Of a DNA stretch of 40,683 bases, positions 23,861 to 34,837 are shown piece after piece (position 1 is the first letter of the stretch; the number at the start of each line of letters is the position of its first letter). The DNA comes from Viridothelium virens (lineage: Eukaryota; Ascomycota; Dothideomycetes; Trypetheliales; Trypetheliaceae). The DNA is taken from assembly GCA_010094025.1 (NCBI GenBank), contig ML991892.1, forward strand, positions 1-40,683, given 5' to 3'. A model generated the notes under the pieces. That model saw only the letters and a list, made by a program, of their open reading frames with translations, was not told where the DNA came from and did no database searches. The translations under genes were made by a program, and so were the position numbers.

Positions 23861-24777
23861 GTTGCTGAGAGTTACTTAATTAAAATTGCAATTTGCAGAT
23901 TTAACTTTAAATCTCCTTATTAACCTGCGCGAGTTCTTTTAATATTTTATATATATAATCCAATTATTATATAAGTAGCTCTTAATAACTATTTATATTA
24001 TTAAGGATCTTAAATATTACAGCCTCTTATTTTTTTATTTAAGTTATTTTTGCTTAAAAGAATGTAATTATAACTGCTATATTTAAAGGGATTATATTAT
24101 TAAGACTTTTAACTTACTATTTTAAAAAAGTTATATTATTTAAATATGTAGTGGATTAGGTTCTTAGCATAATTACTAATTAATTAAGGTAGAATTTTAT
24201 TAGTCAGCAATTTTTATTAACCTAAAGTATAATAGCTATGCTTTATGCTAATTCTACTATGTTATTTATACCGTAATATTAGTACTATAAGATTATTATA
24301 TTAAATTTGGGCCATCCTAATAATAATCCTTTTAGATTTTAATTAAGCACTTTATAATAAGATAATAATGTAAAAAATAATTGCATTAACTATTAATATT
24401 AGCAATAATTAAGCCGCCCCCTTAACTTATATATAATTATGTCTAAATATGCGGCTAAAGATTGTTCACATTTAGCCCTAATATAAATTAAGCTTGCTAA
24501 TGCTCTTTTTTATTTGCGCTGTACATAAGCATTAGCACATAATAGTTATGCTAGATAGATGCAGGGCTTTTATGTAATGTGCTATTAATATGCAGAAAGA
24601 TATTATTATCTGTGTAAATTAAAAGCAAATTTAAAATAAAGCTAAAGGTCTAGAAATATTAGAACTGCATTTTAATTACCCTTTTGCCTCTTTAATAGAA
24701 TATACTTTACTAATTATTAATATGTATATTTTTCCTATTTATTTTAAGCAAAGTCTAATAAAAATAAAACAAAATAA
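23861..24777. other. A+T-rich spacer
   Basis: No supported gene or repeat. The stretch 24440-24620 is slightly less A+T-rich. Confidence 0.4.
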
Positions 24778-25080
24778 AACATGGATCTCACGCAGATAAT
24801 CCTTAATATTTGGGCCCAATTAAAGGCTGGTGGCCACTGAATTGTATATGCCTCATTTAAGTTGTGTGAAAAGGATGTCCAAAAATTCGAGAGATTGCCA
24901 TTACCACGTCATTGGTTGGAGCTTTGATTGTTCCTTTTATTATTGCAGAAGCCTAAAAAATAAACCTTATGTACAAAACTAGCTTGAGTTGCCTGCTTAT
25001 TAAGTTTTCCATTTTGACCAAGTAAGGCCGGAAATCGCTTGCTTAGATTTTTAACATCATCTTTCTGCTATTAATTAAGC
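24778..25080. other. Lightly mutated island of about 300 bp
   Basis: Sharp change from RIP-like sequence to normal-looking sequence containing TGGCCACTGAATTG, ACCACGTCATTGG and GGCCGGAAATCG, then back again. Short plus-strand reading from the ATG at 24780 meets stops after about 20 codons, so I do not call a gene. Likely a unique segment or an insertion that escaped RIP. Confidence 0.45.
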
Positions 25081-25599
25081 TGTATTATAAATTATCTTGT
25101 GAGGGTGGAATTTTTAACCCGCGCTATAAGTTTTAAGTCACGCCCCATAATAAGAATTTAGTAAAATAGGAGATAAATAACTTTATTAAACAGTAAATAG
25201 TTATACTATGTGTTAAAGTAATAATTAATATATAAGCGCTTTAGTTAAATTAACCTTTATGTTATTAAATATAATAAACAGAATAATATTATAGCTGCGT
25301 AATATTATATGCAGAAAAAAAAACACAGTTTCTGTGCCTTAGTATAATTAAAGATTAACTAAACTGCGTTATATTTATAAATGCTTAACCAGTTACTAAA
25401 TTTAAACCCTATAAGAGAACTTAAAGTATTAAAGGCAGCAAGTAATATTAAAGCAAAAACGCTAATACCTAAATGCTAAGGTTAGACTAAGAGTAAGCTA
25501 AAAATAAATTAATAATAAAATCCTTAAAAGCTTATCTCTAAAAAAAAGTCCCTGCTTAAGGTAGGTAAAGTCCTTAAAGAAGCTACTGGAATCCTTTAT

Positions 25600-25975
25600 G
25601 GACTTATAAGGACTTCTAACTTCACAACTCCCCTCCTTGGGGACCTCGCCGCCTTAAGGACTCGCCTCCCCAGGGACCTCGCCTCCCAGGGACTTCGCCT
25701 CGCCTCCTTAGGCACTTCACCTCCCCAGAACTTCACCTCCCCAGGACTTCGCCTCCCCAGGACTTCGCCTCCCTAGTCTCCTCCCTAGGGACTTCACCAC
25801 CCCAGGGACTTCGTCTCCCTAGGCACTTCTCCTCCCTAGGGACTTTGCCTCCCTAGGGACTTCGTCGTCTCCGTCCAGCGGACTTCTTCTGAAGATATCT
25901 CCACCTAAGACTTCTAACTTCTTTACTCTGGATGTCGCCAGGAGCTTCTTTGCCCAAGTGGATATAATCTGACTT
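25600..25975. repeat. GC-rich pyrimidine-skewed minisatellite island
   Basis: About 14 units of 16-18 bp with the core GGGACTTCGCCTCCCTAG are packed between about 25630 and 25880; variants include ACCTCG, CTCACC and TCGTCTCC forms. The motif GACTTCTAACTTC flanks the array at 25611-25624 and 25909-25922. The array is strongly GC-rich and C+T-rich on the plus strand in the middle of A+T-rich sequence, and its CG and CA dinucleotides are largely intact. No continuous reading frame is needed to explain it. Confidence 0.88.
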
Positions 25976-28289
25976 TATTCAAATATTAAATAGTTTAATT
26001 ATAGCAGGCTTATTATATTATAAAAAGAAAGAAAAGTCTAAAAAAGCTCCTTAGTTTATAATTTTGATTAATTTTTTGGCTAAAAATTAAGAGGGAAAAA
26101 TTAAATATTTTTACAGTACCCTTTAAATAAAGTATATTAAACTTTATAATAAGTTTTTTTATTGCTTAATATTAATTAATTTAAGTTAGGATATTTTTAA
26201 ATTTTATTTCTTTTTTATTTTTACTTATTAATAATTATTACCCTTTTATTAAGTTTATGCAATTTAATAATACTGCTTAACTAAAATTTTAAGCCTTAAT
26301 ATTTTATAATAAGTTAATATTTATTAAAAAAGTATTTAATATTATAATTAATATTATAAATTATAATATTAAATACCTAAAGGGTTTTTAATAAAGCTTA
26401 TAAGGGGGATTAATATCTTATATATTAATTATTTTATTTAATAAGAGAGTTTAAATAATAACTTATTTAATTAAAGTTAATATCCTTTAGTTTTTAATGT
26501 AGTTAAATATAACATATTATAATTATATTATTTTTAATATTTTTTAATACTTTTTTTATATATAAAAGCTGGGCAATAATACCTATTCTTATTATAATTA
26601 TAAGAAAAGTTTTATATTATTTAAATATATAAAGTTTTTTATAAGGCTTATTAAGAATAGCTTAATAAAATTAAGAGGCTTATTTATTAATTGCAGTTTA
26701 TAAAAGCTTTATAAAGTTATAATTATTTATTTTTAATTTATTATTTCTCTTAAATAAAGTATTATAAATACTTTAAAGCTTATTTATAAATTTTATGCCT
26801 TATTAACCCAAAAGGTAGATTTTTAAGGCATATTTTTTATTACTATTTTCTTATTAAATAACCATAAATAAATAGCCTTAAAAAAAAGATAAATTAAGAA
26901 GTATAAGCTAAATATATTAACTTATATGCATTTATTAATTATAAAATAATTAAACTTCCATTTTAATTATTCCTAATTAACTGCTTAAATAATAAGTTAT
27001 GCTAATTAATTAATTTTAAAAAATAAAATAAAATAAGTAAAGAGTAAGGGCAAGACTAAAAGCAATAAGAGATATTAAAATATAATAATATAAAAAAGTT
27101 AAGTAGTTATGCATCTAAAATACTGCTAGCAGACTCACACCTAAGGCAAAATAACTTATAAGGAAAAATTAAAAGTAATATTTTTACCTTAGGGGGCTAG
27201 TTATAAAGAGGCCTAAAAGTATAAAAAACTTAGGTTATAAGTTACTTAATAGTATTAAGTTTAGAATTTTACTTATAATTAAGTTATATAAGTTACCCAG
27301 GCAGGCTGTTAAAAATAATTATTAAGATAATTAAATATAGATGTGGACTAAAGCTTATTTAACTGCTATTATACTAATTATAGCATGTATGTAAAGTATT
27401 GTATATAATAATACACCAGCAGTATCTATTATAAGTCTAAGTTAATGTAATAAAAATAAAAAAATTAAATTAATAATAAATAAAATAACTGCGCGTTGCC
27501 CCGCCTTTATTGCAATATTTATTTTAATAAGGTTACATATTAGGGTACCTACCTAATATAGGACCTAAAAGCTAATTTCAGCCCATATAATAGGTCTAAA
27601 TAATTAAAGCTGATAAAAAATGCAGGGGTAAAAAACATGCTTAAGTAAAAAATAACTTAGGTTGTGTTATAAAAGGAGGGGTAATATGTAAATTAAAAGT
27701 AAAAAAAGGAATAAGCTGCTGGCAATCAGCGCATATATCTGGGGTATGTCCATTATCTAAAGGCTATTAGCTATGCTGATGGTTTAAGTAATATATATAA
27801 TAATAAACATAATTAATCTTAGGAGGTATGCGTATTGGTTATAGTGCTTTTTTTAAGGAAAATAATTAATAAGGGGTTATAGGTTTGCGTTAGGTTAAAA
27901 CAAGGTTGCTGAGGGTTAATTATATAAGATATTTAGTTGTTGCCAACCAAAAATTAAATAAATATAAACCCATAAAGAAAGGCTAAAATATTATTTAAGT
28001 ATTAATAATAAACTGTCTTTAAAAAAGTAAAGCAGCTAATACTGTTATGCCCCATAAGTATGTATATCTTAATCTAATATAAAAATATTATTTATTACTG
28101 GAAATCTAATAATAGCCCTTTTTAACCGCTAAGTAAGGAGTAGTTAGTATATAACTCTATATAAAGTTATCTCCTAAACTAATCCTATTTAGTATTTTAT
28201 AAATATTAAAGAAGTTAAACCTACATTAAAATTAATTGCTTATTAATATAATTAAATAAAAACAGCAAAATAGCTTTAAGAAAGCGCCT
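25976..28289. other. Extreme A+T-rich region
   Basis: The most A+T-rich part of the window (notably 25980-27060). No frame can be defended. A GGTACCTACCTAA motif lies at 27545-27557, related to motifs near 7240 and 13145. Confidence 0.45.
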
Positions 28290-29070
28290 TAAAGAATCGC
28301 GAAAGTAAAAATAAAGTCTTTAAAAAGGATAACCTTAAAAGTCCGCCTCCCTACTTAACCTTAATATTATTAAAGGATGCCTTTAGAGGCACCATAAAAG
28401 ATAAATATAATTAATTCCATAACTTTATATAAGGTATTAAATAAATTAATTTATTTAATCCTAAAGAATACTTAATATTTTATTAACACAGCATTATTAT
28501 TAATTTAAGTAATAAGCTTAGGCCAGATACTTTTTTATTTATAACTTATTAAATTAAACTATAATAAATACTCTTTTTTATACATAAGCTAAGATTCCTT
28601 AACAGATAATAGCTGCTTAAAATCTAAGCTGGAATTAGCTAAAAGAGCTACAAAAAAAGATCCCTTTAATTTAGCAGTTAATATAAGCAGAAGCTATAAG
28701 TTGCTTAAGGTGGTTCCTGCATACATAAGTAAAACTCTCCTTAAAAGCTGTCTTTATACATACTTAATATTGCTAAAGCTTTGGACAGCTTATTGTTAGG
28801 TTTTGTGGATACATCTGCTTAACTTATGTTAACCTGCAGCTGCATATATTAATAATAAACATGTTTAGGATTGCCCATTAATAAAATAATCTTTAGCTAT
28901 AAATAGGGTTAACTTATATGTGTGTTATTATTTTAAAGGAGTTCCCTTAGGTATTAAAGGGTTCCTAATTATATTTATCCTTTTAAAATACCTTTTAATA
29001 TACAGCTTGCCCTTTGGATATATTTATATACATAAGTAAGCTTCTTCTTAAGGGAGGTAATATTTTTGTA
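28290..29070 (+). pseudogene. Unidentified protein-coding gene remnant Z
   Basis: Plus-strand frame of about 260 codons in phase with RIP-type stops. Blocks: PPYLTLILLKDAFRGTIKDK, NLFNPKEYLIFY, LSNKLRPDTFLFITY, ILFFIHKLRFLN, then LSLYILNIAKALDSLLLGF, LMLTCSCIY, LGLPINKIIFSYK, VPNYIYPFKIPFNI. Start not determined. Family not recognised. Confidence 0.42.
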
Positions 29071-31109
29071 ATTCTATTTAATAATATTCTTAATATTATA
29101 TAATTTATTGCTAAGCCCGGCTTAAAAGGTTTAATATTTATAAATTTAATTTTATAATTATTTATAATTTATTAATAATAACTAATTCTAGTGCTATAAG
29201 CTTAGTGCATATTAAGTAGCAACTTTATATCCATTCTAAATGCAATTAATACAAAGAAGGCTATAGCTATGGGTAAGAAAAGTAGCAGGGGAGCCTAATA
29301 AAGCATAATTATATAAAATAGCTATAAGTAAGCTTCTTATAATCAAAAATATTAAGTTTGCGCCTTTCCCAGTAATAAAAAGATAATCTAAATATTATTA
29401 TTAAAAAAAGCTTTTAGGACAACCCCAAATATAATAAAAGCCGATAATAATAAGAGAATCTTTAAGTCTTAAATTAGCACATAATAAGGTTTAATATTAT
29501 AACAGCATTTAATATTGGTTATAAGCTGCGCTGCATAGAGTTTTTTAATTATTTTAATATTAAGGGTAGCGCCAACTAAGGCGATAATTTAAATAATGGA
29601 ATCTAAAACACATCCCAAATAAGATATCAGCCCTTAAATAGCATTAAGTAAATCCTCTATAAGAATTAAGCAAAGGAGCAAGCTTTGCATTAATGCTAAG
29701 ATGTTATTACTGGATTTATTTAACTTTAGTTATTTATTAGCTCTGCTGTATAAAGCTGCTGCAGCAAAACTATAAAAATTCCCTAAAATGTAATAAAAAT
29801 AAGAGCATTTTAAATACCTTTATAATAATATTTCGGATTGCTAATATTAATCAGACTTAGGAAGAATATATAAGCAATCTGTTATTAAATAATTTTATTG
29901 TAATATTAAAACCAATATTAAAATTATTACTTATTTATTTTAATATTACTGTACTTATACCTGCTGGTTATTAAAGCGCCCTATAGGCAAGCAATATAGT
30001 TCCGCAGCCGCGTCTATTTATGCTAAGCATAAATACTTAGGATTAAATACATAATATTAATATGCTTAATTCTGATTATTAGGATGTAAAATAGAAGGTT
30101 ACTAAACTTAAGAATTAGTAAGTAAATAAAACTCAGCCTAATATTTTATTAAAGGGCTTATAAATTAATAAAAATTTGCAATTTTAATAATATATACACT
30201 GCTTTATAATATTATAATTAAATTAATAAAAATAAACACCTTAATAAGCTGGAGCAAAACTTTAGCGCGTAAGTTTATCCTTATTTAAAAAAGAATTATA
30301 TCTTATTATTAATAATAATTATTTTAAGTTATTAAGCTTACATATTATTTATATCTTTAATTTTATTAAAATAATTAAAAAATGGGTTTAAAAAATGCAT
30401 TAATAACTTATTAATTAGGTGGGAAAAGCGCAAAAACAAAAATAAGCTGCAATAGCAGGCCCAAATATAACACAGTGTAAATAATATTACTTAATTAGGC
30501 TAAATTTATAAGTAAATAGCTATCCTAAAATTACTTTTTAGTAATCCATATCTTTATAATAAATTAATAAAAGAGAATAAATATCTTGCATAATCTTTAT
30601 AAAGATAAAGCTTAATTAGTTATAAAATTTTGCATTAATAATAATAAGCCTAGTATAACAGCCTACCTTATGGGGCAGGACAGCCTAAAACCTTATAATA
30701 AAAAAGGTGCTAATAAAGAAGTTTTATTAATTAAAGTGGTTTATAATACTCTCCAAGGCTAATATAAAATGTAATAAGTAAATATACTAGTATCCTAACA
30801 TATATAAAATATGTTTATTATAAGATATGCAAGGTTTTAAATTTATTTATAACTTAAATAATCCATAATTACCTTAAGGAAATTTGTTAGCAACTTTTAA
30901 AGGGGATAGGCTTATTATTTACAAAAAAACCATCCAGGTAATCTGCTTTTTTTATAATTAAGGCTTACAAAAGGAACTTATGGGATTAAAAATATTAGCA
31001 TTATAGGATGCTTTTATTTCCATAAGACAGTCCTCTTTTTATAGCTAAGGTTTATGCATAGGTCTTATAGGATAAGTATTAGATATAATTATTAATATAA
31101 AATAGTTAA
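29071..31109. other. A+T-rich region without supported gene
   Basis: Short open stretches only. I looked for reverse transcriptase, integrase, DDE and P-loop motifs on both strands and found none that I trust. Confidence 0.4.
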
Positions 31110-31960
31110 ACAGTATTCCATAAGCACTTATTATAACTGGCGTAAGCTTAAAAAAGGAGTGGAAAAAGTCCTATTTAATAACAAAGGAAGAGATGTGTAT
31201 ATTAGCTTTTAATTAATTATTGCAGAGATAATAAAGGAAAAAATAACTGCGATTTTATTTATAAAACTGTTTATATAATTAATTATAATAATGCGAAATA
31301 GGCTCTTCTAAATTACAACTGGTTAAAGGTGGGGTGTAATGTGTGAGCAGTTAAGCTAGTATGGCCTTAATAATATAACTAATATTTTGGATATAAAAAG
31401 CTAAGGCTAACTGGTTTATATTAAAAAAGTTATTTAGCTAAACCTTATTAATAAGCTTATAAATTATTTAAGTAATACTATTTTGCCTTCTTAAAGTACC
31501 TATTAGCTTAAAGCTAGATTTATATGCTAATTATGCAAACTAGGTAAAGAGGTTCTTTTAAACTTTAATAATTAGGGCTGGCACTTTTATATCCTTATGT
31601 GGGTTTACTGCTATTATTTTTAAAAAATAACATATTATAAATAATTATAATTATTGGTATGCTAGATTAAATATAATATGCTAAAGTGCAGTAATTAAAA
31701 ATGTATTAAAGTTAGCTACTTAAATTGCCAATATTTTTAAGAATGGATAATATATTTACTAAAATACTGCTTATATTAACTCCTTAGTCTTGGGTAAGAG
31801 ACTATGTAATATTTATGCGTATAACTTAAAATATTTTGTGTCTTTTAAAAATATATAAAGCAATAAAATTCTGCCCTAAACCTTAAGAAGGCTGGCCTAT
31901 ATTCCTGCATACTGTGTAGGATTAAAGATAAGGGTAAAAAGTTAACTGTCTTATATATTA
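31110..31960 (+). pseudogene. Unidentified protein-coding gene remnant W
   Basis: Plus-strand frame in phase for about 285 codons with scattered RIP-type stops. Blocks: YNWRKLKKGVEKVLFNNKG, RWGVMCEQL, YGLNNITNILDIKS, LNLINKLINYLSNTILPS, LCKLGKEVLLNFNN, GWHFYILMWVYCYYF, VLGKRLCNIYAYNLKYFVSF and LRRLAYIPAYCVGLKIRV. No family recognised. Confidence 0.42.
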
Positions 31961-32905
31961 TTTATAATTAACTTGGAATTTTTTTATAAGTATTTAGGAG
32001 TTAAAAGTTTTAAATATTAAATACTTTTAATATTAAGTTTTGTTTTAGTACCAGCTAATATTACTTTTATTTATAAGGCGTAAACACAGTTTAAATAATA
32101 GCATAATTCTTAAAATATTTTAATTTTTATACAGCTAAACTTATAAAAAAGACAGACCTTTTTATATTAAAGGCTAAGGATATAATATAAAATTCTTAAT
32201 TAAATAGCACCCTAAAGCCTAATAAATAAGAAAAGCCTATTAAAAGTATTATAAACTGGAGTTAATTTAAAGGCAAGTAAATTAATATCCACCTATTTTT
32301 ATTAGGATAAGCAGGCCAACCAGGTTTATGCTTGCATATTATTATAATTTCTTTAACAGAAGTAAAGATAATAATAAATATTTTTATTACTAAAAGGGTG
32401 AGAATTAATATCCTTAAACCTAAATTAAAGGATTAGCTTTTTTAAGAGCTCTGCGCAAGGTTAGTGGGTAATTATTTTTTTAGACTGTTTTTATTATTAA
32501 ACCTTTAAAATAAAATTCCACTACCCATTATAAGTTAATAGGCGCAAGAAAATATTAAGCAGCTTTAATTTAATACTAACTATAAAAATAAAGTAATAAT
32601 TAATTAAAATATAAAAGCAGTAAAACTTTAATGCGGTTTAAAAGCTTATTTTTAGTTACACCTGCCTTTTTTTAGGCTTTAATTAATTAATTTAATAAAA
32701 AAATTATTAGCACAAAGTGCTTAGGTTTAAAATAATAGCAGCCTTTAATTTAAAAAATATAAATTAAGTGTTAAATATTACCCTAATCTAAAGTGTAAGC
32801 TCCTTGTATATTACCTAGCTTAAATATAAGATTATGGAGTCTAACTTTTGCTTAGCCTTTATGCTGTAATTATTTCTTAATAAATAATACCTTATTATTT
32901 TTATT
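31961..32905. other. A+T-rich spacer between remnants W and V
   Basis: No supported gene or repeat. Confidence 0.4.
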
Positions 32906-33758
32906 ATGCGGAGTTTTACTTATTATATTATAAGTATGGCTGGATTAAATAATCTTTAATAGGTTCTAATAATTAAGCTAACAAATTATATTATTTTTAA
33001 GCATAAATAGGATTATTTAAGTATAATAGCATATATTAGAGGTGCTTACTTATACTTCTTTGCTGCCCTTATACCCTATCTAATAGCGCCCTATAACCAC
33101 ATCTTATAGATATAATTAATTAAAGCTAAAAACTGCATAATTATAAATATAAATTAATTCTTTTAAGTAATTTATAAACTTATTAACCCGCACTGCTAAG
33201 ACCCTTTTATTATTTTTTTCCTTAAAAGCTAAGCAAAGGATATGGCTTTATAATAAGTTTATCCTCATAATAACTTCTGGCGTAGGTGCTTAGGTAGTGT
33301 TGCTAATATGCAAGTTAATAATTAGATTATTAAAGCTAACCATCCAATTATATTTGCTAATAGGGATTTTTTAGCTTTAATTCCCCTAAGCTATATTATA
33401 ATAACTTGCTATTATAATTAGATATTTCCTATTTTATAGTTATACCTAAGCCTATAAAGTTTTATTAATATAATTTTTGCTAAATTACTCCTTTTATTTA
33501 CTTATATTTTGGTTATTTTTATTAAAAACCTTAATAATATAAATAAGTTTTGGGATGCTTTACTTTAATAGGTTTTACTTAGGATTTATAATAACTTACT
33601 TAATTAGGTGCGGCCTAGTTTAATCCTTATAATAATTAAAGGATATGCTAATATAATATTATAGCCCCTTTGTGCGGAGCTTTAGTCTTATAAATATAAT
33701 ATTAATTGCTTATTTATATCTATAACCTTTATTATATTAGTGCTAAGGTATTCCTTAT
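32906..33758 (+). pseudogene. Unidentified gene remnant V, interrupted by the LTR retrotransposon
   Basis: From an ATG at 32906 the plus strand stays in one frame to the insertion point at 33758 (about 284 codons). Blocks: MRSFTYYIISMAGLNNL, DYLSIIAYIRGAYLYFFAAL, NNFWRRCLGSVANMQVNN, HPIIFANRDFLALIPLSYI, NKFWDALL, VRPSLILIIIKGYANIIL and PLCAEL. Stops are at RIP-type codons. The 5-bp TSD ends this part, and the same phase resumes at 40514. No family recognised. Confidence 0.45.
33754..33758. repeat. Target site duplication, left copy (CTTAT)
   Basis: Five bases directly abutting the TG end of the left LTR. An identical CTTAT abuts the right LTR at 40509-40513. Confidence 0.95.
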
Positions 33759-34263
33759 TGTTATGAGCCTATACCCCCTGGTATAAGCACAGCTTGTAGC
33801 AGGTACGTAGAAGGGTCTCAGGGTTTTTCACGTAGGAGCGGAGTGTCAAGGATCCGATGATGTAAGAAGGGTTACTAAGCTTTGAACAACTTGGTAATGA
33901 ATAAGGGCTTTTTCAATTTGGCTTGTAACTAACTGTAGATACAGTTTTGGTATGATACAGTAAAGTAATAAAACGCGAGGAAGTTAGTTAAGCTGGTTTC
34001 CTCCTATATATATATACTTGTGATTTCCTTGATCACAGCTGTTATCCTTCTGATTAGATCTTTACTAATCTTGAGTGGATTATTACTGATCAGTGTGATA
34101 ACCTGTGATCCGTGGGTGATCACCCTAGATTGCTCTACCCTGATCTATGGTTTATTATTACTAATCAGTTATGTGACCTTTACTTATTACAACCTGTCTG
34201 TGGAGTGCTTGCAGCAAGTATAAAGGAGATGGCATTCAGCCTTAATATGGCTGGGTTGTAACA
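33759..34263 (-). repeat. 3' LTR (left), 505 bp
   Basis: Begins TGTTATGAGCC on the plus strand and ends GTTGTAACA; read on the minus strand it starts TGTTACAACCC. It aligns over its full length, without net length change, with 40004-40508. Differences are almost all C/T or G/A. Its outer half (33759 to about 34010) is well preserved and its inner half is RIPped. It retains the unmutated TAATAAAACGC at 33966-33976 and a TATA tract at about 34005-34016. Confidence 0.96.
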
Positions 34264-34280
34264 TTACCTCTCCCCTTTTT
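34264..34280 (-). promoter_or_regulatory. Polypurine tract (plus-strand DNA primer site)
   Basis: On the minus strand AAAAAGGGGAGAGGTAA lies immediately upstream of the 3' LTR start TGTTAC. This is the expected position and composition for the primer of second-strand synthesis and it independently fixes the element's orientation. Confidence 0.9.
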
Positions 34281-34299
34281 AACTGTCGGCCTGACAGTT
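34281..34299. other. Perfect 7-bp hairpin next to the polypurine tract
   Basis: AACTGTC-GGCCT-GACAGTT forms a 7-bp stem with a 5-base loop, directly upstream of the polypurine tract in element orientation and downstream of it for the antisense ORF promoter. Unmutated. Function unknown. Confidence 0.6.
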
Positions 34300-34310
34300 G
34301 CTCCGGTGTA

Positions 34311-34320
34311 GTATATATAG
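34311..34320 (+). promoter_or_regulatory. TATA-like box for the antisense ORF
   Basis: GTATATATAG on the plus strand, about 106 bp upstream of the ATG at 34426, followed by a pyrimidine-rich stretch (about 34345-34375) of the kind found at fungal transcription starts. It faces away from the 3' LTR, opposite to gag-pol. Confidence 0.5.
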
Positions 34321-34425
34321 CAGCTAATAATGTATTTAACTGTTATAGCTTCTGCCCGCATTCCCGCTTCTTCCATACTTTATTATTACCGTCTTATTGC
34401 TGAACTCTATAAGGCTTTTATTATA

Positions 34426-34824
34426 ATGCGTCCTTACCGCAATTGTGTGTGTTAAAAACTGGACTGCTGTATCAGTCCTAACTCTCAAAGGTGCCTAGAG
34501 TGTGTAAGAAAAAACTGTCCTTGCAATCTAGCCTTTTCTGAGGTTAACTTTAACAAAATTAACCATGAGATAAATTGGGTTTGGGATAAAATAATAAAAT
34601 CCATAGCTAAGACTAATTATTTGTAGAAATAACTGGAGTTCCTTTATAAACATTAACAGTCTTTAGCTTTTAATAAGACTTAAAACATTCTAAACCTTAA
34701 GTTTAAGGAAGGAAAACCTAAGGAGGTTACTTTACTTAAGGAGTAAGACCTTTTTTATACTATTCCCAGAATTGCGTGGGATATATTAATAAAGGAATTA
34801 ACCTCCTTTCCCACTAATTTTTAA
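34426..34824 (+). pseudogene. Antisense Cys-rich ORF inside the retrotransposon
   Basis: Plus-strand frame of 133 codons from ATG (34426) to TAA (34822-34824), opposite to gag-pol. N-terminus: MRPYRNCVC, DCC, then NSQRCLECVRKNCPCNLA (34489-34542), a dense Cys cluster reminiscent of small zinc-binding or Zn-cluster modules; next a likely coiled-coil region (INHEINWVWDKIIKSIAKT, LEFLYKH), an acidic-looking segment (KFKEGKPKEVTLLKE) and the tail FYTIPRIAWDI. Six internal stops are at codons that RIP creates from Gln/Arg/Trp. It ends about 15 bp before the end of pol, so the two are convergent. Small proteins of this type, with C..C motifs followed by a coiled coil, are common hypothetical proteins in filamentous fungi; that link is from memory and should be tested. 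Confidence 0.72.
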
Positions 34825-34837
34825 CTTAATTACATTC

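Noticed and set aside
34020-34223. Plus-strand 67-codon open frame in the left LTR, and its counterpart at 40340-40645
   Set aside because: Both lie within or across LTR sequence, have hydrophobic low-complexity translations from the GATC-rich U3, and the second runs across the LTR end and target duplication. Not genes.
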